This document shows positions 15,811-24,704 of a stretch of DNA of 64,000 nt, one piece after another. Numbering within the stretch: the first letter of the stretch is position 1; each line of letters opens with the position of its first letter. The notes under the pieces are model-generated. The model ran no database searches and was not told the origin of the DNA. It was given only the letters and a program-made list of their open reading frames with translations. This DNA comes from Fenollaria sporofastidiosus (lineage in GTDB: Bacteria; Bacillota; Clostridia; Tissierellales; Peptoniphilaceae): the NCBI RefSeq assembly GCF_943169635.2, contig NZ_OW968186.1:1488001-1552000 (forward strand). Direction: 5' to 3'. Both the position numbers and the translations under genes were made by a program.

Positions 15811-16173
15811 CTACTTTTTGTCATTTATTCTTAGTCCTTGGACAAAAACGTTGACATTCTTAACAGACATAGCTGTTTGCTTTTCAACATTATACTTAAC
15901 CTTTTCAACAATGTTGTCGCATACAACTGAAATTTTTACTCCAAACTCTAAGACAACATATAGAGATATATCTAGATTTTTACCATCAGAGCTAACCTTA
16001 ACTCCCTTAGATAAGTTCTCCATGTTAAGTAACTTATAAAAACCGTCCTTTGCATCAATTGCGCTCATACCTACTATGCCGTAGCTTTCCATAGCAGAAA
16101 GACCTGCTATCTTAGCGACAACATTATCAGCAATGTTAATAGTTCCTAAATCGTTAGTATATTGACAAGGCAT
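15811..16173 (-). CDS. Asp23/Gls24 envelope stress family protein (YloU-like)
   Basis: 120-residue cytoplasmic protein of the Asp23 family, opening with GTINIADNVVAKIAGLSAME and continuing as GIVGMSA, with the later block VFVQGLRI. Family members lie at the membrane and respond to envelope stress in staphylococci; the exact job of the short YloU type paired with FakA is unknown. The ATG at 16171-16173 has GAGGG seven bases upstream and is preferred to the ATG six codons earlier. First gene of the fakA-recG-rsmD-coaD operon; rpmB diverges from it. Confidence 0.9.
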   Translation of the reverse strand: MPCQYTNDLGTINIADNVVAKIAGLSAMESYGIVGMSAIDAKDGFYKLLNMENLSKGVKVSSDGKNLDISLYVVLEFGVKISVVCDNIVEKVKYNVEKQTAMSVKNVNVFVQGLRINDKK

Positions 16174-16245
16174 AAATTTCCCTCCATTCAATTAATAAAC
16201 TTTTTTAATCTTTTAACTAATTTATTCATACTCATATGTACTTAT

Positions 16246-16274
16246 ATTATATCATCAAATAGACAATTTTTAAA
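16246..16274 (-). promoter_or_regulatory. Likely promoter of the Asp23-fakA operon
   Basis: Minus strand TATAAT at 16246-16251 and a weak TTTAAA at 16269-16274, 17 bases apart, about 73 bases before the Asp23 start. Confidence 0.45.
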
Positions 16275-16343
16275 GAATTAAATAGAAATTTTAGCTTTTT
16301 TTGCCATTTTATTTAAAATTTATCTGTTTTTTATAAAAAAGGC

Positions 16344-16372
16344 TTGATTTTTATATAGAACTTTGTTATAAT
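16344..16372 (+). promoter_or_regulatory. Promoter of rpmB
   Basis: TTGATT (16344-16349), 17-base spacer, TATAAT (16367-16372), 33 bases before the rpmB start. Confidence 0.8.
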
Positions 16373-16404
16373 TAGGTAGTTAAAGCTTGAGAGGAGGTAA
16401 AGAC

Positions 16405-16596
16405 ATGGGTAGAGTTTGCGATATATGTGGTAAAGGAATGATTGCCGGTAACAAAGTATCTCACTCTTTAAGACATACAAGAAGAACTTGGAAGCCAAAC
16501 CTAAGAAGAGTTAGAGCAAACGTTAACGGAACAGTAAAAAGAATAAATGTTTGTACTAGATGCCTAAGATCAGGCAAGGTACAAAGAGCCGAATAA
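16405..16596 (+). CDS. rpmB: Large-subunit ribosomal protein bL28
   Basis: 63-residue ribosomal protein starting MGRVCDICGKG and carrying the family's NKVSHSLRHTRRTWKPN segment. Two CxxC pairs (CDIC, CTRC) make this the zinc-binding form. ATG 16405 follows GAGGAGG; the in-frame TTG six codons upstream is not used. It is a single-gene unit with its own promoter and a terminator just behind the stop, in the common place beside Asp23/fakA. Confidence 0.97.
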   Translation: MGRVCDICGKGMIAGNKVSHSLRHTRRTWKPNLRRVRANVNGTVKRINVCTRCLRSGKVQRAE

Positions 16597-16598
16597 AG

Positions 16599-16625
16599 AA
16601 TTGCAGACTTTCTGCAATTTTTTTC
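16599..16625 (+). terminator. Terminator of rpmB
   Basis: AATTGCAGA / TCTGCAATT 9-bp stem, 3-base loop, followed by six further T residues, immediately behind the rpmB stop. Confidence 0.9.
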
Positions 16626-16634
16626 GTTACATAA

Positions 16635-16664
16635 AAGAGGCAGGACGATTTTGTCTTGCCTCTT
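16635..16664. repeat. Stem-loop between two converging terminators
   Basis: AAGAGGCAGGAC (16635-16646) pairs with 16653-16664 at 11 of 12 positions plus one G-U. No T run of note on the plus side. Probably a second, backup terminator in the rpmB/thiN convergence. Confidence 0.55.
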
Positions 16665-16679
16665 TGCGTATATAAAGAA

Positions 16680-16708
16680 AAGGTCGAAGCAGATGCTTCG
16701 ACCTTCTT
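16680..16708 (-). terminator. Terminator of the long yicC-thiN run
   Basis: Arms 16680-16690 and 16695-16705 form a perfect 11-bp stem around 4 bases; on the minus strand it is followed by TTTTCTTT. It lies 33 bases behind the thiN stop. Confidence 0.8.
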
Positions 16709-16740
16709 ATATATGTTATCTCTTTATATATATGCTCTCT

Positions 16741-17388
16741 TTATAAGAACAATGTTGAAAACAAGAACGCTCTGTTCTTATGTGCTGTTACTACTGCATA
16801 GTCACCTTCTGCCTTGTTGCTCATAAGTAATGAGCTGCCTCTTGATACAGTCTTATGATCTAGTTCCCACTTTGCAGACTCTATCGAAACAGTGAAGTCT
16901 TCATCTGCTGGCACTAAAGAGAAGGAAACGATATCATATCTGTTTATAACTCTTATCTTGTCACCTTCATTAAGAACTTTTACTATTTGATCTCCACCAA
17001 AGACAGTCATATTTAAGTCTTTGCTATATGCTAAGACATTGTTTAAAACTGTCATAGTGTGGTCCACTCTGTTACCCATAGCGCAATATATGTCAACTTT
17101 CTTTATTTCGCACTTGTTCTTAACATACTCTAGCGCAAGTTCAAAGTCGGTTTTATCCTTTTCTCTCTCATATTCTAATTTAACTATGCCACTAGTCTCT
17201 AAGTAGAACTTAGCATCATCGTTAATACTATCTTGATCGCCTATATATAGATCAGCATCCATATCATACTTAACTAAGTGATTCAAACCGCCATCAACAG
17301 CTATAACTAAAGCATAATCCTTTACATCTCCAGTTAAAAAACAGTCTATCGGTCCATTTAATACTATTGCTATCCTATCTTTTTTCAT
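16741..17388 (-). CDS. thiN: Thiamine pyrophosphokinase
   Basis: Transfers pyrophosphate from ATP to thiamine to form thiamine diphosphate. The 215-residue protein shows AVDGGLNHL (D32), IGDQDSI (D51, D53) and the catalytic EKDKTDFELAL near residue 76, then AMGNRVDHT. The C-terminal beta domain binds thiamine (SRGSSLLMSN). No thiamine synthesis genes are near, so salvage is likely. It overlaps rpe by one base and is last in the run that starts at yicC; thiN-rpe-rsgA-prkC is a standard order. Confidence 0.95.
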   Translation of the reverse strand: MKKDRIAIVLNGPIDCFLTGDVKDYALVIAVDGGLNHLVKYDMDADLYIGDQDSINDDAKFYLETSGIVKLEYEREKDKTDFELALEYVKNKCEIKKVDIYCAMGNRVDHTMTVLNNVLAYSKDLNMTVFGGDQIVKVLNEGDKIRVINRYDIVSFSLVPADEDFTVSIESAKWELDHKTVSRGSSLLMSNKAEGDYAVVTAHKNRAFLFSTLFL

Positions 17389-18032
17389 TATCTTCTCAAC
17401 TCCTCTAAATTTTTTTCTATCTCTGAATTTTTAAATGCTGCTGATCCTGCAACAAATAGATCTACACCTAAGCTTTCTAAGTATTTTATATTGTCCTTGT
17501 TCACTCCACCATCAACTTCGAGCATAATATCTTTTCCGCTCTCAACAATCATCTTCTTAACTCTTTTAATTTTTTCATCTACAGCTTTGATGTATGATTG
17601 ACCACCAAAGCCTGGGTTAACTGACATGATTAGTATTAGATCAAGGTCGTCCATAACATACTTAAGAGTTTCTTCGCTTGTTGATGGGTTTAGTGATACT
17701 CCAGCTTTCATGCCAAGCCTTCTAATCTCATTAAGCGTTCTTTGCAAGTGTATTGTTGATTCTTGATGCACTGTAAGTATATCTGCTCCAGCATTTTTAA
17801 AATCTTCCAAATATCTTTCAGGCTTCTCAATCATTAGGTGGCAGTCAAGAATAAAGTCTGTGTTCTTTCTTACTGACTTAATAATTGGCAGGCCAAATGA
17901 TATATTCGGCACAAAATTTCCATCCATAACATCAAGGTGTAAGTACTTAATACCTTCGTTTTTTAATCTCTCTAAGTCGTCTTTTAAATTGTAAAAGTTC
18001 GCTGATAGTAGCGATGGTGCTATCTCTCTCAA
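17388..18032 (-). CDS. rpe: Ribulose-phosphate 3-epimerase
   Basis: Interconverts ribulose 5-phosphate and xylulose 5-phosphate in the pentose phosphate pathway. 214 residues forming one TIM barrel, with HLDVMDGNFVPNISFG near residue 32 (metal ligands H and D), LDCHLMIEKPE, VNPGFGGQSY near 140 and LEVDGGVN near 172. Length is typical. One base separates it from rsgA; it overlaps thiN by one base. Confidence 0.97.
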   Translation of the reverse strand: MREIAPSLLSANFYNLKDDLERLKNEGIKYLHLDVMDGNFVPNISFGLPIIKSVRKNTDFILDCHLMIEKPERYLEDFKNAGADILTVHQESTIHLQRTLNEIRRLGMKAGVSLNPSTSEETLKYVMDDLDLILIMSVNPGFGGQSYIKAVDEKIKRVKKMIVESGKDIMLEVDGGVNKDNIKYLESLGVDLFVAGSAAFKNSEIEKNLEELRR

Positions 18033-18033
18033 A

Positions 18034-18894
18034 TTAATACCTCCTCTTTGCTTTTATCTCTTCATACATCAAAAGGTAATTTTTGTACCTTATGGATGAA
18101 ATATTTTCTTCTTCGATTTGTTTTTTTATCTCGCAGTCAGGCTCGTTGATGTGTAAGCATGACGAAAACCTGCACTTGCTTTTATACTTATTAAACTCTC
18201 TGTAATAATTTTTAAGTTCATCTTCGCTCTCTAAAAAGTCTATCTCAAGCGAGGTAAAACCAGGCGTGTCTATGATATTAGTCATATCGTCAATAGAATA
18301 TAGCTGCACTGACCTTGTTGTTTGCTTGCCTTTATTAAGCTTCATAGATATCTCTTGCGTCTTGATTAGCTTGTTCTTATTGAGATAGTTCATAATTGAT
18401 GACTTTCCAACACCTGACGGCCCAGATAAAACTGATGTCTCGTTCTTTATTTTATCTAAGACCTTGTGTATGGACTCGTCATCATATATGCTCGTCTCAA
18501 AGACATCGTAGCCAATGTTCTTATACATATTGTATATCATCTCATCAAGCTTGATGTCTTTTTTATTTATTATAATTATAGGCCTAATCTTATTGTACTC
18601 AGCCATGACTAAAAACTTGTCAAGCAAGAGTAAATTTATACTTGGCGTGCTTATAGTCATAACTATCAATAGATTGTCAACGTTGGCAACATTAGGCCTT
18701 ATTAATACGTTCTTTCTATCTACTATGCTTTCTATAAGGCAAGAGCCGTCCTTTTCTACGAAGTTTGCAATGTCACCTACAAGAGGTTTTATTTTTTGCT
18801 TTTTAAAGCTGCCAAACTGCTTTGCTTCATAAACACGTCCTTCGCTTTCAATGTAGAAAACACCCGATATAGATTTAATTATCTTCCCCTTCAT
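18034..18894 (-). CDS. rsgA: Ribosome small subunit-dependent GTPase A
   Basis: Circularly permuted GTPase that checks late 30S subunit maturation. In order: N-terminal OB fold, G4 NKKD near residue 110, G1 GPSGVGKSS near 158, G3 DTPGF near 205, then the zinc domain with C-x4-C-x-H-x5-C (CRFSSCLHINEPDC). 286 residues, normal. Its ATG overlaps the prkC stop. PrkC kinases phosphorylate RsgA in other Firmicutes, which fits this neighbourhood. Confidence 0.96.
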   Translation of the reverse strand: MKGKIIKSISGVFYIESEGRVYEAKQFGSFKKQKIKPLVGDIANFVEKDGSCLIESIVDRKNVLIRPNVANVDNLLIVMTISTPSINLLLLDKFLVMAEYNKIRPIIIINKKDIKLDEMIYNMYKNIGYDVFETSIYDDESIHKVLDKIKNETSVLSGPSGVGKSSIMNYLNKNKLIKTQEISMKLNKGKQTTRSVQLYSIDDMTNIIDTPGFTSLEIDFLESEDELKNYYREFNKYKSKCRFSSCLHINEPDCEIKKQIEEENISSIRYKNYLLMYEEIKAKRRY

Positions 18895-20924
18895 TAGTTA
18901 GCTTGCTTTGTAGTTATATAAGTGTCATTCTTATAGATATCGAAGGTATCTCCTTCTTTAGCATTGTATTTAAACCTTACTTGTCCATCTTCTCTGCTAA
19001 CAAGTTCATCATAAACAGTTTCTTTTACTCCACCAGAGTTTTTAACTATAGTAAAGTGTGTTTGTTCAAGTTCAGTGTCAGCTTGAAGGACGATGTCTAT
19101 AACAACTGTGCTTTTGTCTTTGTGTTTCTTGTCTGCGTCAGAAGTTTTTTCATTTGTTTCACTGCCCTCATTGTTTTCTTCCTCGCTAGGTCTTTCGATC
19201 TTACCTTTTGAAACCACAAGGTCTATAACTTCATCCTTTTGAGCTGTTGAACCTGAGGCAATTGATTGCTCAGTTACAATATCTTTTTCGTAGTCTTCAC
19301 TGTCTTTGCTTGTAATCTTATATTTAAGTCCTAAATCTGTAATTTCTTTTATAACTTCATCCTTATTTCTTCCTACGAACTCTGGAACTTGCACTTCATT
19401 TTGATTACCTTTGCTTACAACTACTTTTACCAATGAGTTTTTCTCAACTTGTGAACCTTCACTTGGTTCTTGTTTGATAATAGTTCCTTCGTCGTGCTCG
19501 CTGTCTTCCTCATAGCTTGGTTCAGCAAGCTTTAAGCCATATTTGTTAAGTATACTTTCTGCATCAAGTATTGTTTCGCCAACTATGTTTGGAACTTCAA
19601 CACTATCTTCCGACTCAGATATAGTAAGTGATACCTTAAAGTCTTTTTTAACTTTAAAGTTTGCTTCTGGATCTTGCTTTGTAACTATATTTGCCTTGCC
19701 ATCAGTCTTTTCTGTTGCTACTACTTCATAACTTAGTCCTAGGCTTTCAAGTTTAGATTTTGCAGTATCTAAATCATCGCCAACAAGGTTTGGCACTAAA
19801 ATATCATCTGATCCCCCGCCACTTAAAGCTCCCTTTAAGTAGTTGTACCCAAAGAACAGACCCGCAACTAATATTAGTGCTGTTATTATACCTAAGAAAA
19901 CACCTACTAAGCCATTTTCTTTTTTTCTTCTGCGATGACTTCTGTTTGATTGTCTCATTTCAGAAATATTTTCCTCCCTATTCCTATTTTTCTTATCAAT
20001 TTTTTCTTCTCTAATTATATCCTCTTGCTTCAAAACAACCGTTTCATCATTCCAGTTATCATTTTGTTTATCATAATTAAAATCATCATCATCATCTAAG
20101 TGCAAGAAGTCAGATAATATCTCATTAACATTTTGATACCTTTCACTTTGCTTCTTCCTTGTACACTTTAATATTATCTTTTCAAGATTTTTATTCATGC
20201 CTGGAAGGTACTCAGACGGTGGAACTATGTCGTCTTGTATTTGCTTCATCGCTACTGATATAGGGTTGTCCCCATCATATGGCTTCTTGCCCGTTAACAT
20301 TTCATATAGAACTATACCAAAGGAGTATATATCTGTTTTGTTATCAGTATATCCGCCCCTTGCTTGCTCAGGTGATATATAATGCACCGAACCAAGTACG
20401 TCTGACGTAGTTGTTACTGTTGTTGATGTTGATGCCCTCGCTATACCAAAGTCAGTTACCTTTACACTTCCTTGCTTAGTAATCATTATGTTGTGTGGCT
20501 TGATGTCTCTATGGATAACGTTATGATCATGTGCATCCTTCAAGGCGCCAAGTATTTGTATTGAATATTTTATAGCGTCGTCTTCTGATAACTTACCTTT
20601 GCTGTCGATTATATCCTTTAGAGTCGTACCATCGATGTATTCCATAACGATGTAGTATATAGTTTCCTCGTCTATCACATCTGTGCCAACATCGTATATG
20701 CCAACAATGTTTTGGCTTGAAAGCGATGCTGCCGCTTTTGACTCTCTATTAAATTTTCTTATAAATTCCTCATCATTAGCATATTCAGGCCTTAATATTT
20801 TTATGGCAACATATCTATCTAAAACTCTACATCTGGCTTTGTAAACTGTTGCCATGCCGCCATCGCCAATTTTTTCAAGAATTTCATATCTATCTGATAA
20901 AAGTTTTCCTATCATCTTATCCAT
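18894..20924 (-). CDS. prkC: Serine/threonine protein kinase with PASTA domains (PrkC)
   Basis: Membrane kinase that senses muropeptides or lipid II outside and phosphorylates cell-wall, division and translation proteins inside. The 676-residue protein has a kinase domain (GDGGMATVYKA near residue 20, HRDIKPHN near 138, DFG, SPEQARGG), a basic juxtamembrane linker, one membrane helix near 340-362 (GVFLGIITALILVAGLFFGY), three PASTA repeats (each starting V-P-N/E-x-V-G) from about 375 to 580, an acidic linker rich in E, S and T, and an extra C-terminal beta-rich domain of about 70 residues (from STVVIDIVLQADTE) that I do not recognise as PASTA. Paired with its phosphatase prpC 10 bases upstream. 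Confidence 0.95.
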   Translation of the reverse strand: MDKMIGKLLSDRYEILEKIGDGGMATVYKARCRVLDRYVAIKILRPEYANDEEFIRKFNRESKAAASLSSQNIVGIYDVGTDVIDEETIYYIVMEYIDGTTLKDIIDSKGKLSEDDAIKYSIQILGALKDAHDHNVIHRDIKPHNIMITKQGSVKVTDFGIARASTSTTVTTTSDVLGSVHYISPEQARGGYTDNKTDIYSFGIVLYEMLTGKKPYDGDNPISVAMKQIQDDIVPPSEYLPGMNKNLEKIILKCTRKKQSERYQNVNEILSDFLHLDDDDDFNYDKQNDNWNDETVVLKQEDIIREEKIDKKNRNREENISEMRQSNRSHRRRKKENGLVGVFLGIITALILVAGLFFGYNYLKGALSGGGSDDILVPNLVGDDLDTAKSKLESLGLSYEVVATEKTDGKANIVTKQDPEANFKVKKDFKVSLTISESEDSVEVPNIVGETILDAESILNKYGLKLAEPSYEEDSEHDEGTIIKQEPSEGSQVEKNSLVKVVVSKGNQNEVQVPEFVGRNKDEVIKEITDLGLKYKITSKDSEDYEKDIVTEQSIASGSTAQKDEVIDLVVSKGKIERPSEEENNEGSETNEKTSDADKKHKDKSTVVIDIVLQADTELEQTHFTIVKNSGGVKETVYDELVSREDGQVRFKYNAKEGDTFDIYKNDTYITTKQAN

Positions 20925-20934
20925 TTCATCACCT

Positions 20935-21675
20935 CTAAGCTTTTATTGTTATTATAGTAACATTGTCTCTTCCGCCCATAAGTATAGCTCTATCCTTTAA
21001 CTCCTCTGCAACTTTTTGCATCGAAATATTTTTATTCTTCTCAATTATTGCAAGTATCGAGCTATCTTCGACCTCTTTGTTAAGTCCATCAGTACATAGT
21101 AGAACTATGTCATCGTTTCTGTGTATAAACTTATATGTGTCAATGACAACTGTCTTCTCTGTACCAAGTGCTCTCGTCAAAGCGTTTTTGTTATCTATAT
21201 TTTTTACATTAAAAATCTTGCTTCCTGCCCTTTTTATTAGCTCATTACCAAAGGTATGGTCCTCTGTTAGCTGAGCTATCTCGTGATCTCTAATAAGATA
21301 TGCTCTTGAGTCACCAACATGAGCTATAAGGCAAGTATTTTTGTAATATGCACAAACTAAAACCGTTGTGCCCATGCCTTCGCAATCTTTATTAAACTTT
21401 GAATATTTGTAAATGGAATTGTTAGCGTTTACTATGCTAGTTCTTATAGCATCTTCAACATCGTCTATACAAACTGCATCTTTTTTATTTTTCAAGACAT
21501 CTGCAATGGTATCAACCGCCATCTTACTAGCTAGTTCGCCTGCCTTGTGTCCGCCCACTCCATCAGCAATTACAAAGAAAGGGAATGGATAATCATCATA
21601 GATAAAAAAGTTATCTTCATTATTGCTCCTCGTTTTACCCTTATCTGATACATAACCAAGATTCACATAGACCAC
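20935..21675 (-). CDS. prpC: PP2C-type protein phosphatase (PrpC/Stp)
   Basis: Mn-dependent serine/threonine phosphatase that reverses PrkC. The 246-residue soluble protein has the PP2C metal motifs: GKTRSNNEDN near the start, IADGVGGHKAGE near residue 36, GDSRAYLI near 121, CTDGLNKE near 185 and GGRDNVT near 236. Length is typical. It lies between rlmN (3-base gap) and prkC, the conserved Firmicutes order. Confidence 0.96.
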   Translation of the reverse strand: MVYVNLGYVSDKGKTRSNNEDNFFIYDDYPFPFFVIADGVGGHKAGELASKMAVDTIADVLKNKKDAVCIDDVEDAIRTSIVNANNSIYKYSKFNKDCEGMGTTVLVCAYYKNTCLIAHVGDSRAYLIRDHEIAQLTEDHTFGNELIKRAGSKIFNVKNIDNKNALTRALGTEKTVVIDTYKFIHRNDDIVLLCTDGLNKEVEDSSILAIIEKNKNISMQKVAEELKDRAILMGGRDNVTIITIKA

Positions 21676-21678
21676 CTC

Positions 21679-22710
21679 CTATTGTTCAAGATAATTGTTT
21701 CTTAGTTGTCCACACGAAGCGTTTATGTCTGCTCCAAGTTCACGCCTAACTGTTACGTTGAAACCAAAGTCTTCTAAGTACTTCTTAAACTTATTAATAT
21801 TCTCAGAAGTACTTGGCTCTTCATCGTACTCTTTAATTTTGTTAAGCGGAATTAAATTGATGTGTGACTTAATATCTTTTAGTAAATTTTTTATATCTAA
21901 AGCAGATTTGTAAGAATCATTAAGACCGTCAATCAAAACATATTCGAAAGATATCCTCTTATTAATCCTGGCCTGATACTCCTTAAGAGCAGGCACAAGA
22001 TCTTTGAAAGGATACTTCCTAGTAATCGGCATGATCTTCTTTCTTTCTTCCTCGTCTGCATTATGTAAAGATATCGTTAGCGTTACTGGATAGTTATACT
22101 CTGCAAGCTTTAGTATCTTATCTGCTAAGCCGCACGTTGATATAGTGATGTTTCTTTTTGAAAGTTTCTTGCCTTCCTTTGCACTTATTAACTCGATAAA
22201 CCTTATAAGCTCATCAAAGTTATCAAGTGCCTCGCCACTACCCATTAGTACTATGTTTGATACATTTATATTGTTTAATCTTTCTATCTCGTATATCTCA
22301 TCGAGCATCTCTGACGCATAAAGGTTTCTTATTAAGCCTTTCTTTGTTGAAGCACAAAAGGCACATCCCATCTTACAACCAACCTGTGTTGATATACAGA
22401 CCGTGTAACCATACTTATACTTCATCAAGACGCTTTCGATAACATTTCCATCGTGAAGCTCAAAAAGATATTTCCTTGTTTCGTCAAGTTTTGATTTTAG
22501 CTCTAAAACCTTGTGTACACCATATATCTCAGAGCTCATAGCAATCTTTTCTTTCAAATCCTTTGAAAATGTAGTAAGTTCATCTAAGCTCTTTATCTTT
22601 TGCTTGTGCAAGGCTTCAAAGAGCTGCTTGGCTCTAAATTTCTTTTCGCCCAGCTCTAAAAAGTATGACTCAAGCTCCGATATATACATATTGTTAATAA
22701 TGTTTCTCAA
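21679..22710 (-). CDS. rlmN: 23S rRNA (adenine2503-C2) / tRNA methyltransferase RlmN
   Basis: Radical SAM enzyme that methylates C2 of A2503 in 23S rRNA and of A37 in some tRNAs. The 343-residue protein carries the cluster motif C-x3-C-x2-C in VGCKMGCAFCASTKKG, MGSGEALDN, SLHNADEEER, and the C-terminal cysteine used for catalysis in INASCGQLRNN. Usual length. One base separates it from rsmB. Confidence 0.96.
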   Translation of the reverse strand: MRNIINNMYISELESYFLELGEKKFRAKQLFEALHKQKIKSLDELTTFSKDLKEKIAMSSEIYGVHKVLELKSKLDETRKYLFELHDGNVIESVLMKYKYGYTVCISTQVGCKMGCAFCASTKKGLIRNLYASEMLDEIYEIERLNNINVSNIVLMGSGEALDNFDELIRFIELISAKEGKKLSKRNITISTCGLADKILKLAEYNYPVTLTISLHNADEEERKKIMPITRKYPFKDLVPALKEYQARINKRISFEYVLIDGLNDSYKSALDIKNLLKDIKSHINLIPLNKIKEYDEEPSTSENINKFKKYLEDFGFNVTVRRELGADINASCGQLRNNYLEQ

Positions 22711-22711
22711 G

Positions 22712-23998
22712 TTAATCCTTCCTTAGATATGAAATGAAAAAGCCGTCGTTAATCTTCTCTGTTGGCATGTGTTTGATATATTCTTCCAAAGTAAAGTCTT
22801 TGTTCTCTTCAAGGAACTTCTTCAGTATATATTCGTTTTCCATCTTAAGTATGCTGCATGTACTATATACAAGTAGTCCGCCCTTCTTGACATAATTCTT
22901 CGCATTATTTAATATCTTCCACTGCTTTTGATTAAGTTCTTTAAGCTCCTTTGTTCCTATTTGATATTTTATCTCTGGCTTTCTTGATATTATACCACTT
23001 CCTGAGCAAGGCACATCTATCAAAACCTTATCAAAGACATCAACAAAGTCTTTATTAAGTTTCAATGCATCATTAAGTTTAAATTCAATGTTATCAAGTC
23101 CAAGCCTAGCTGCTTCTTTTTCAAGAAGTTTTATCTTATGCTCATATATGTCGCAGCTAGTTATAGAACCTTCTAATAACTTTTCAGCCATGTGCATACT
23201 CTTTCCACCAGGTGCTGCGCAAATGTCTAGTATCCTATCGCCCTTATTAAGCTTTATGTGATCTTGAAGACTCGCACTCGTTGCATCTTGAAAGGATATA
23301 TATCCTTGACTAAATAAACTCTTGATGACATCACTCACCTTGTCATATATGATAAGGCTGTCAATAGATATATCGCTCTCTTCATACTTGATATTAAACT
23401 TATCAAGAAGAGCTTCTAGGTCTTTCTTATTCGTTTTCTTTGTGTTGATCCTTATATTAAGAAGTCTCTCATCCATTGACCTCTTTAAAAAGTTTAGAAG
23501 AGTTTCATTATCATAATCACTCACTAGAATATCCAAAAATTCTTTGCTTATGGAATATTCTACAGATAATCTCTCAAGCTCGTCAGAAATGTCAACTTTA
23601 ACTAAGTCGTCTTTATTTCTTAGAAAATTTCTTAAGTTTGCATTAACAAAGCCTGCTAATCTTTTATTTATAGTCTTAGTAAGCTTCACCGCTTCATTAA
23701 CTGCAGCACTCTCAGGTACCTTATCCATGTATATGATTTGATACAAAGCCATCTCTAAGACAATCAGTATATCGATGTCAATCTTACTAAGCTTAGTCGA
23801 CGACAGCTTTGAGATGATGTAGTCAAGATACAGTTTTCTCTCTACAACACCATAAACAAGCTTTGTTACGAAAGACTTACTTTGTTCGCTATCTAATTTA
23901 TTAAGTTCACTTCTTAGGCTAATGTTTGAGTAAGCCCCACTTGCAAATATATCTTTCAATATTAAAAAGCTTGTATATCTATCGCTGTTTTTAGTCAT
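22712..23998 (-). CDS. rsmB: 16S rRNA (cytosine967-C5)-methyltransferase
   Basis: Methylates C967 of 16S rRNA. 428 residues: an N-terminal NusB-like RNA-binding domain (about 1-140) and a C-terminal SAM methyltransferase domain with LDICAAPGGKSMHMAE near 247 and the two catalytic cysteine regions, DVPCSGSGIISRKPE near 313 and YSTCSI near 371. Overlaps the yugP stop by eight bases. Confidence 0.96.
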   Translation of the reverse strand: MTKNSDRYTSFLILKDIFASGAYSNISLRSELNKLDSEQSKSFVTKLVYGVVERKLYLDYIISKLSSTKLSKIDIDILIVLEMALYQIIYMDKVPESAAVNEAVKLTKTINKRLAGFVNANLRNFLRNKDDLVKVDISDELERLSVEYSISKEFLDILVSDYDNETLLNFLKRSMDERLLNIRINTKKTNKKDLEALLDKFNIKYEESDISIDSLIIYDKVSDVIKSLFSQGYISFQDATSASLQDHIKLNKGDRILDICAAPGGKSMHMAEKLLEGSITSCDIYEHKIKLLEKEAARLGLDNIEFKLNDALKLNKDFVDVFDKVLIDVPCSGSGIISRKPEIKYQIGTKELKELNQKQWKILNNAKNYVKKGGLLVYSTCSILKMENEYILKKFLEENKDFTLEEYIKHMPTEKINDGFFISYLRKD

Positions 23999-24704
23999 TT
24001 CTTCTCCTCATTGATAATAGTCTTAGTAGTTCACTAAGTGCCGCAAATGCTGAAGCTACATATGTTAATGCTGCAGCTCTTAAAACCTTTTTAGATCCGT
24101 ATATAGTCTCATCATCAGCACCTTGCATAGAGCTAATTTCATTTAAAGCTCTCCTTGATGCATCAAACTCAACAGGTAATGTAACTAGCGTAAATAATAC
24201 TATGACAGCATACAGAATTATGCCTATATCTAATAAGCCACCAAAGTTAAAGAACAAGCCTCCAAGTATTAGTAGCATAGCAAGTCTACTTGATACTCCT
24301 ACGGCTGGTGCCATATAGTTTCTTAAGTTTAACATAGGGTAGCTTTCCTTATCTTGAATTGCATGTCCAACTTCGTGTGCTGCAACCGCAACAGAGGCGA
24401 TGGATATGCCGTCTGATATGTCTCTTGATAAAGATAGGCTCTTATCTCTTGGGTCGTAGTGATCACTTAAGGTGCCAGGCACTTCTTTTATCGAGACATT
24501 CCTTAGGCCGTTCTTGTCTAAAATCTCTCTTGCTACATCCGAGCCATTGCGTCCCAATGAGCTACGTCTACCCATGTATTCTTTGTATACATAAGCAATC
24601 TTATATTGTGCATAAAAGCTTAGTAACATTGCCGGTATAACATAGATAAAGTATGAGCTTACATAACTATGGTACCTTCCTACAAATATTAAAAAGTTTA
24701 GCAT
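23991..24704 (-). CDS. yugP: Zinc-dependent membrane peptidase, YugP family
   Basis: 237-residue membrane protein (COG2738). An N-terminal helix is followed by a short domain, the zinc motif VAAHEVGHAIQ (HExxH) near residue 112, and two or three more hydrophobic segments (LAMLLILGGLFFNFGGLLDI; GIILYAVIVLFTLVTLP). FDASRRAL near 190 is a conserved block of the family. The substrate is unknown. Overlaps fmt by seven bases and rsmB by eight, inside the def-fmt-rsmB gene order, where it is often found in clostridia. Confidence 0.92.
   Translation of the reverse strand: MLNFLIFVGRYHSYVSSYFIYVIPAMLLSFYAQYKIAYVYKEYMGRRSSLGRNGSDVAREILDKNGLRNVSIKEVPGTLSDHYDPRDKSLSLSRDISDGISIASVAVAAHEVGHAIQDKESYPMLNLRNYMAPAVGVSSRLAMLLILGGLFFNFGGLLDIGIILYAVIVLFTLVTLPVEFDASRRALNEISSMQGADDETIYGSKKVLRAAALTYVASAFAALSELLRLLSMRRRND

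Noticed and set aside
16599..16708. Tandem hairpins as a CRISPR array
   Set aside because: The three stems differ in sequence and there are no repeats with spacers. They are terminators or a stem-loop.
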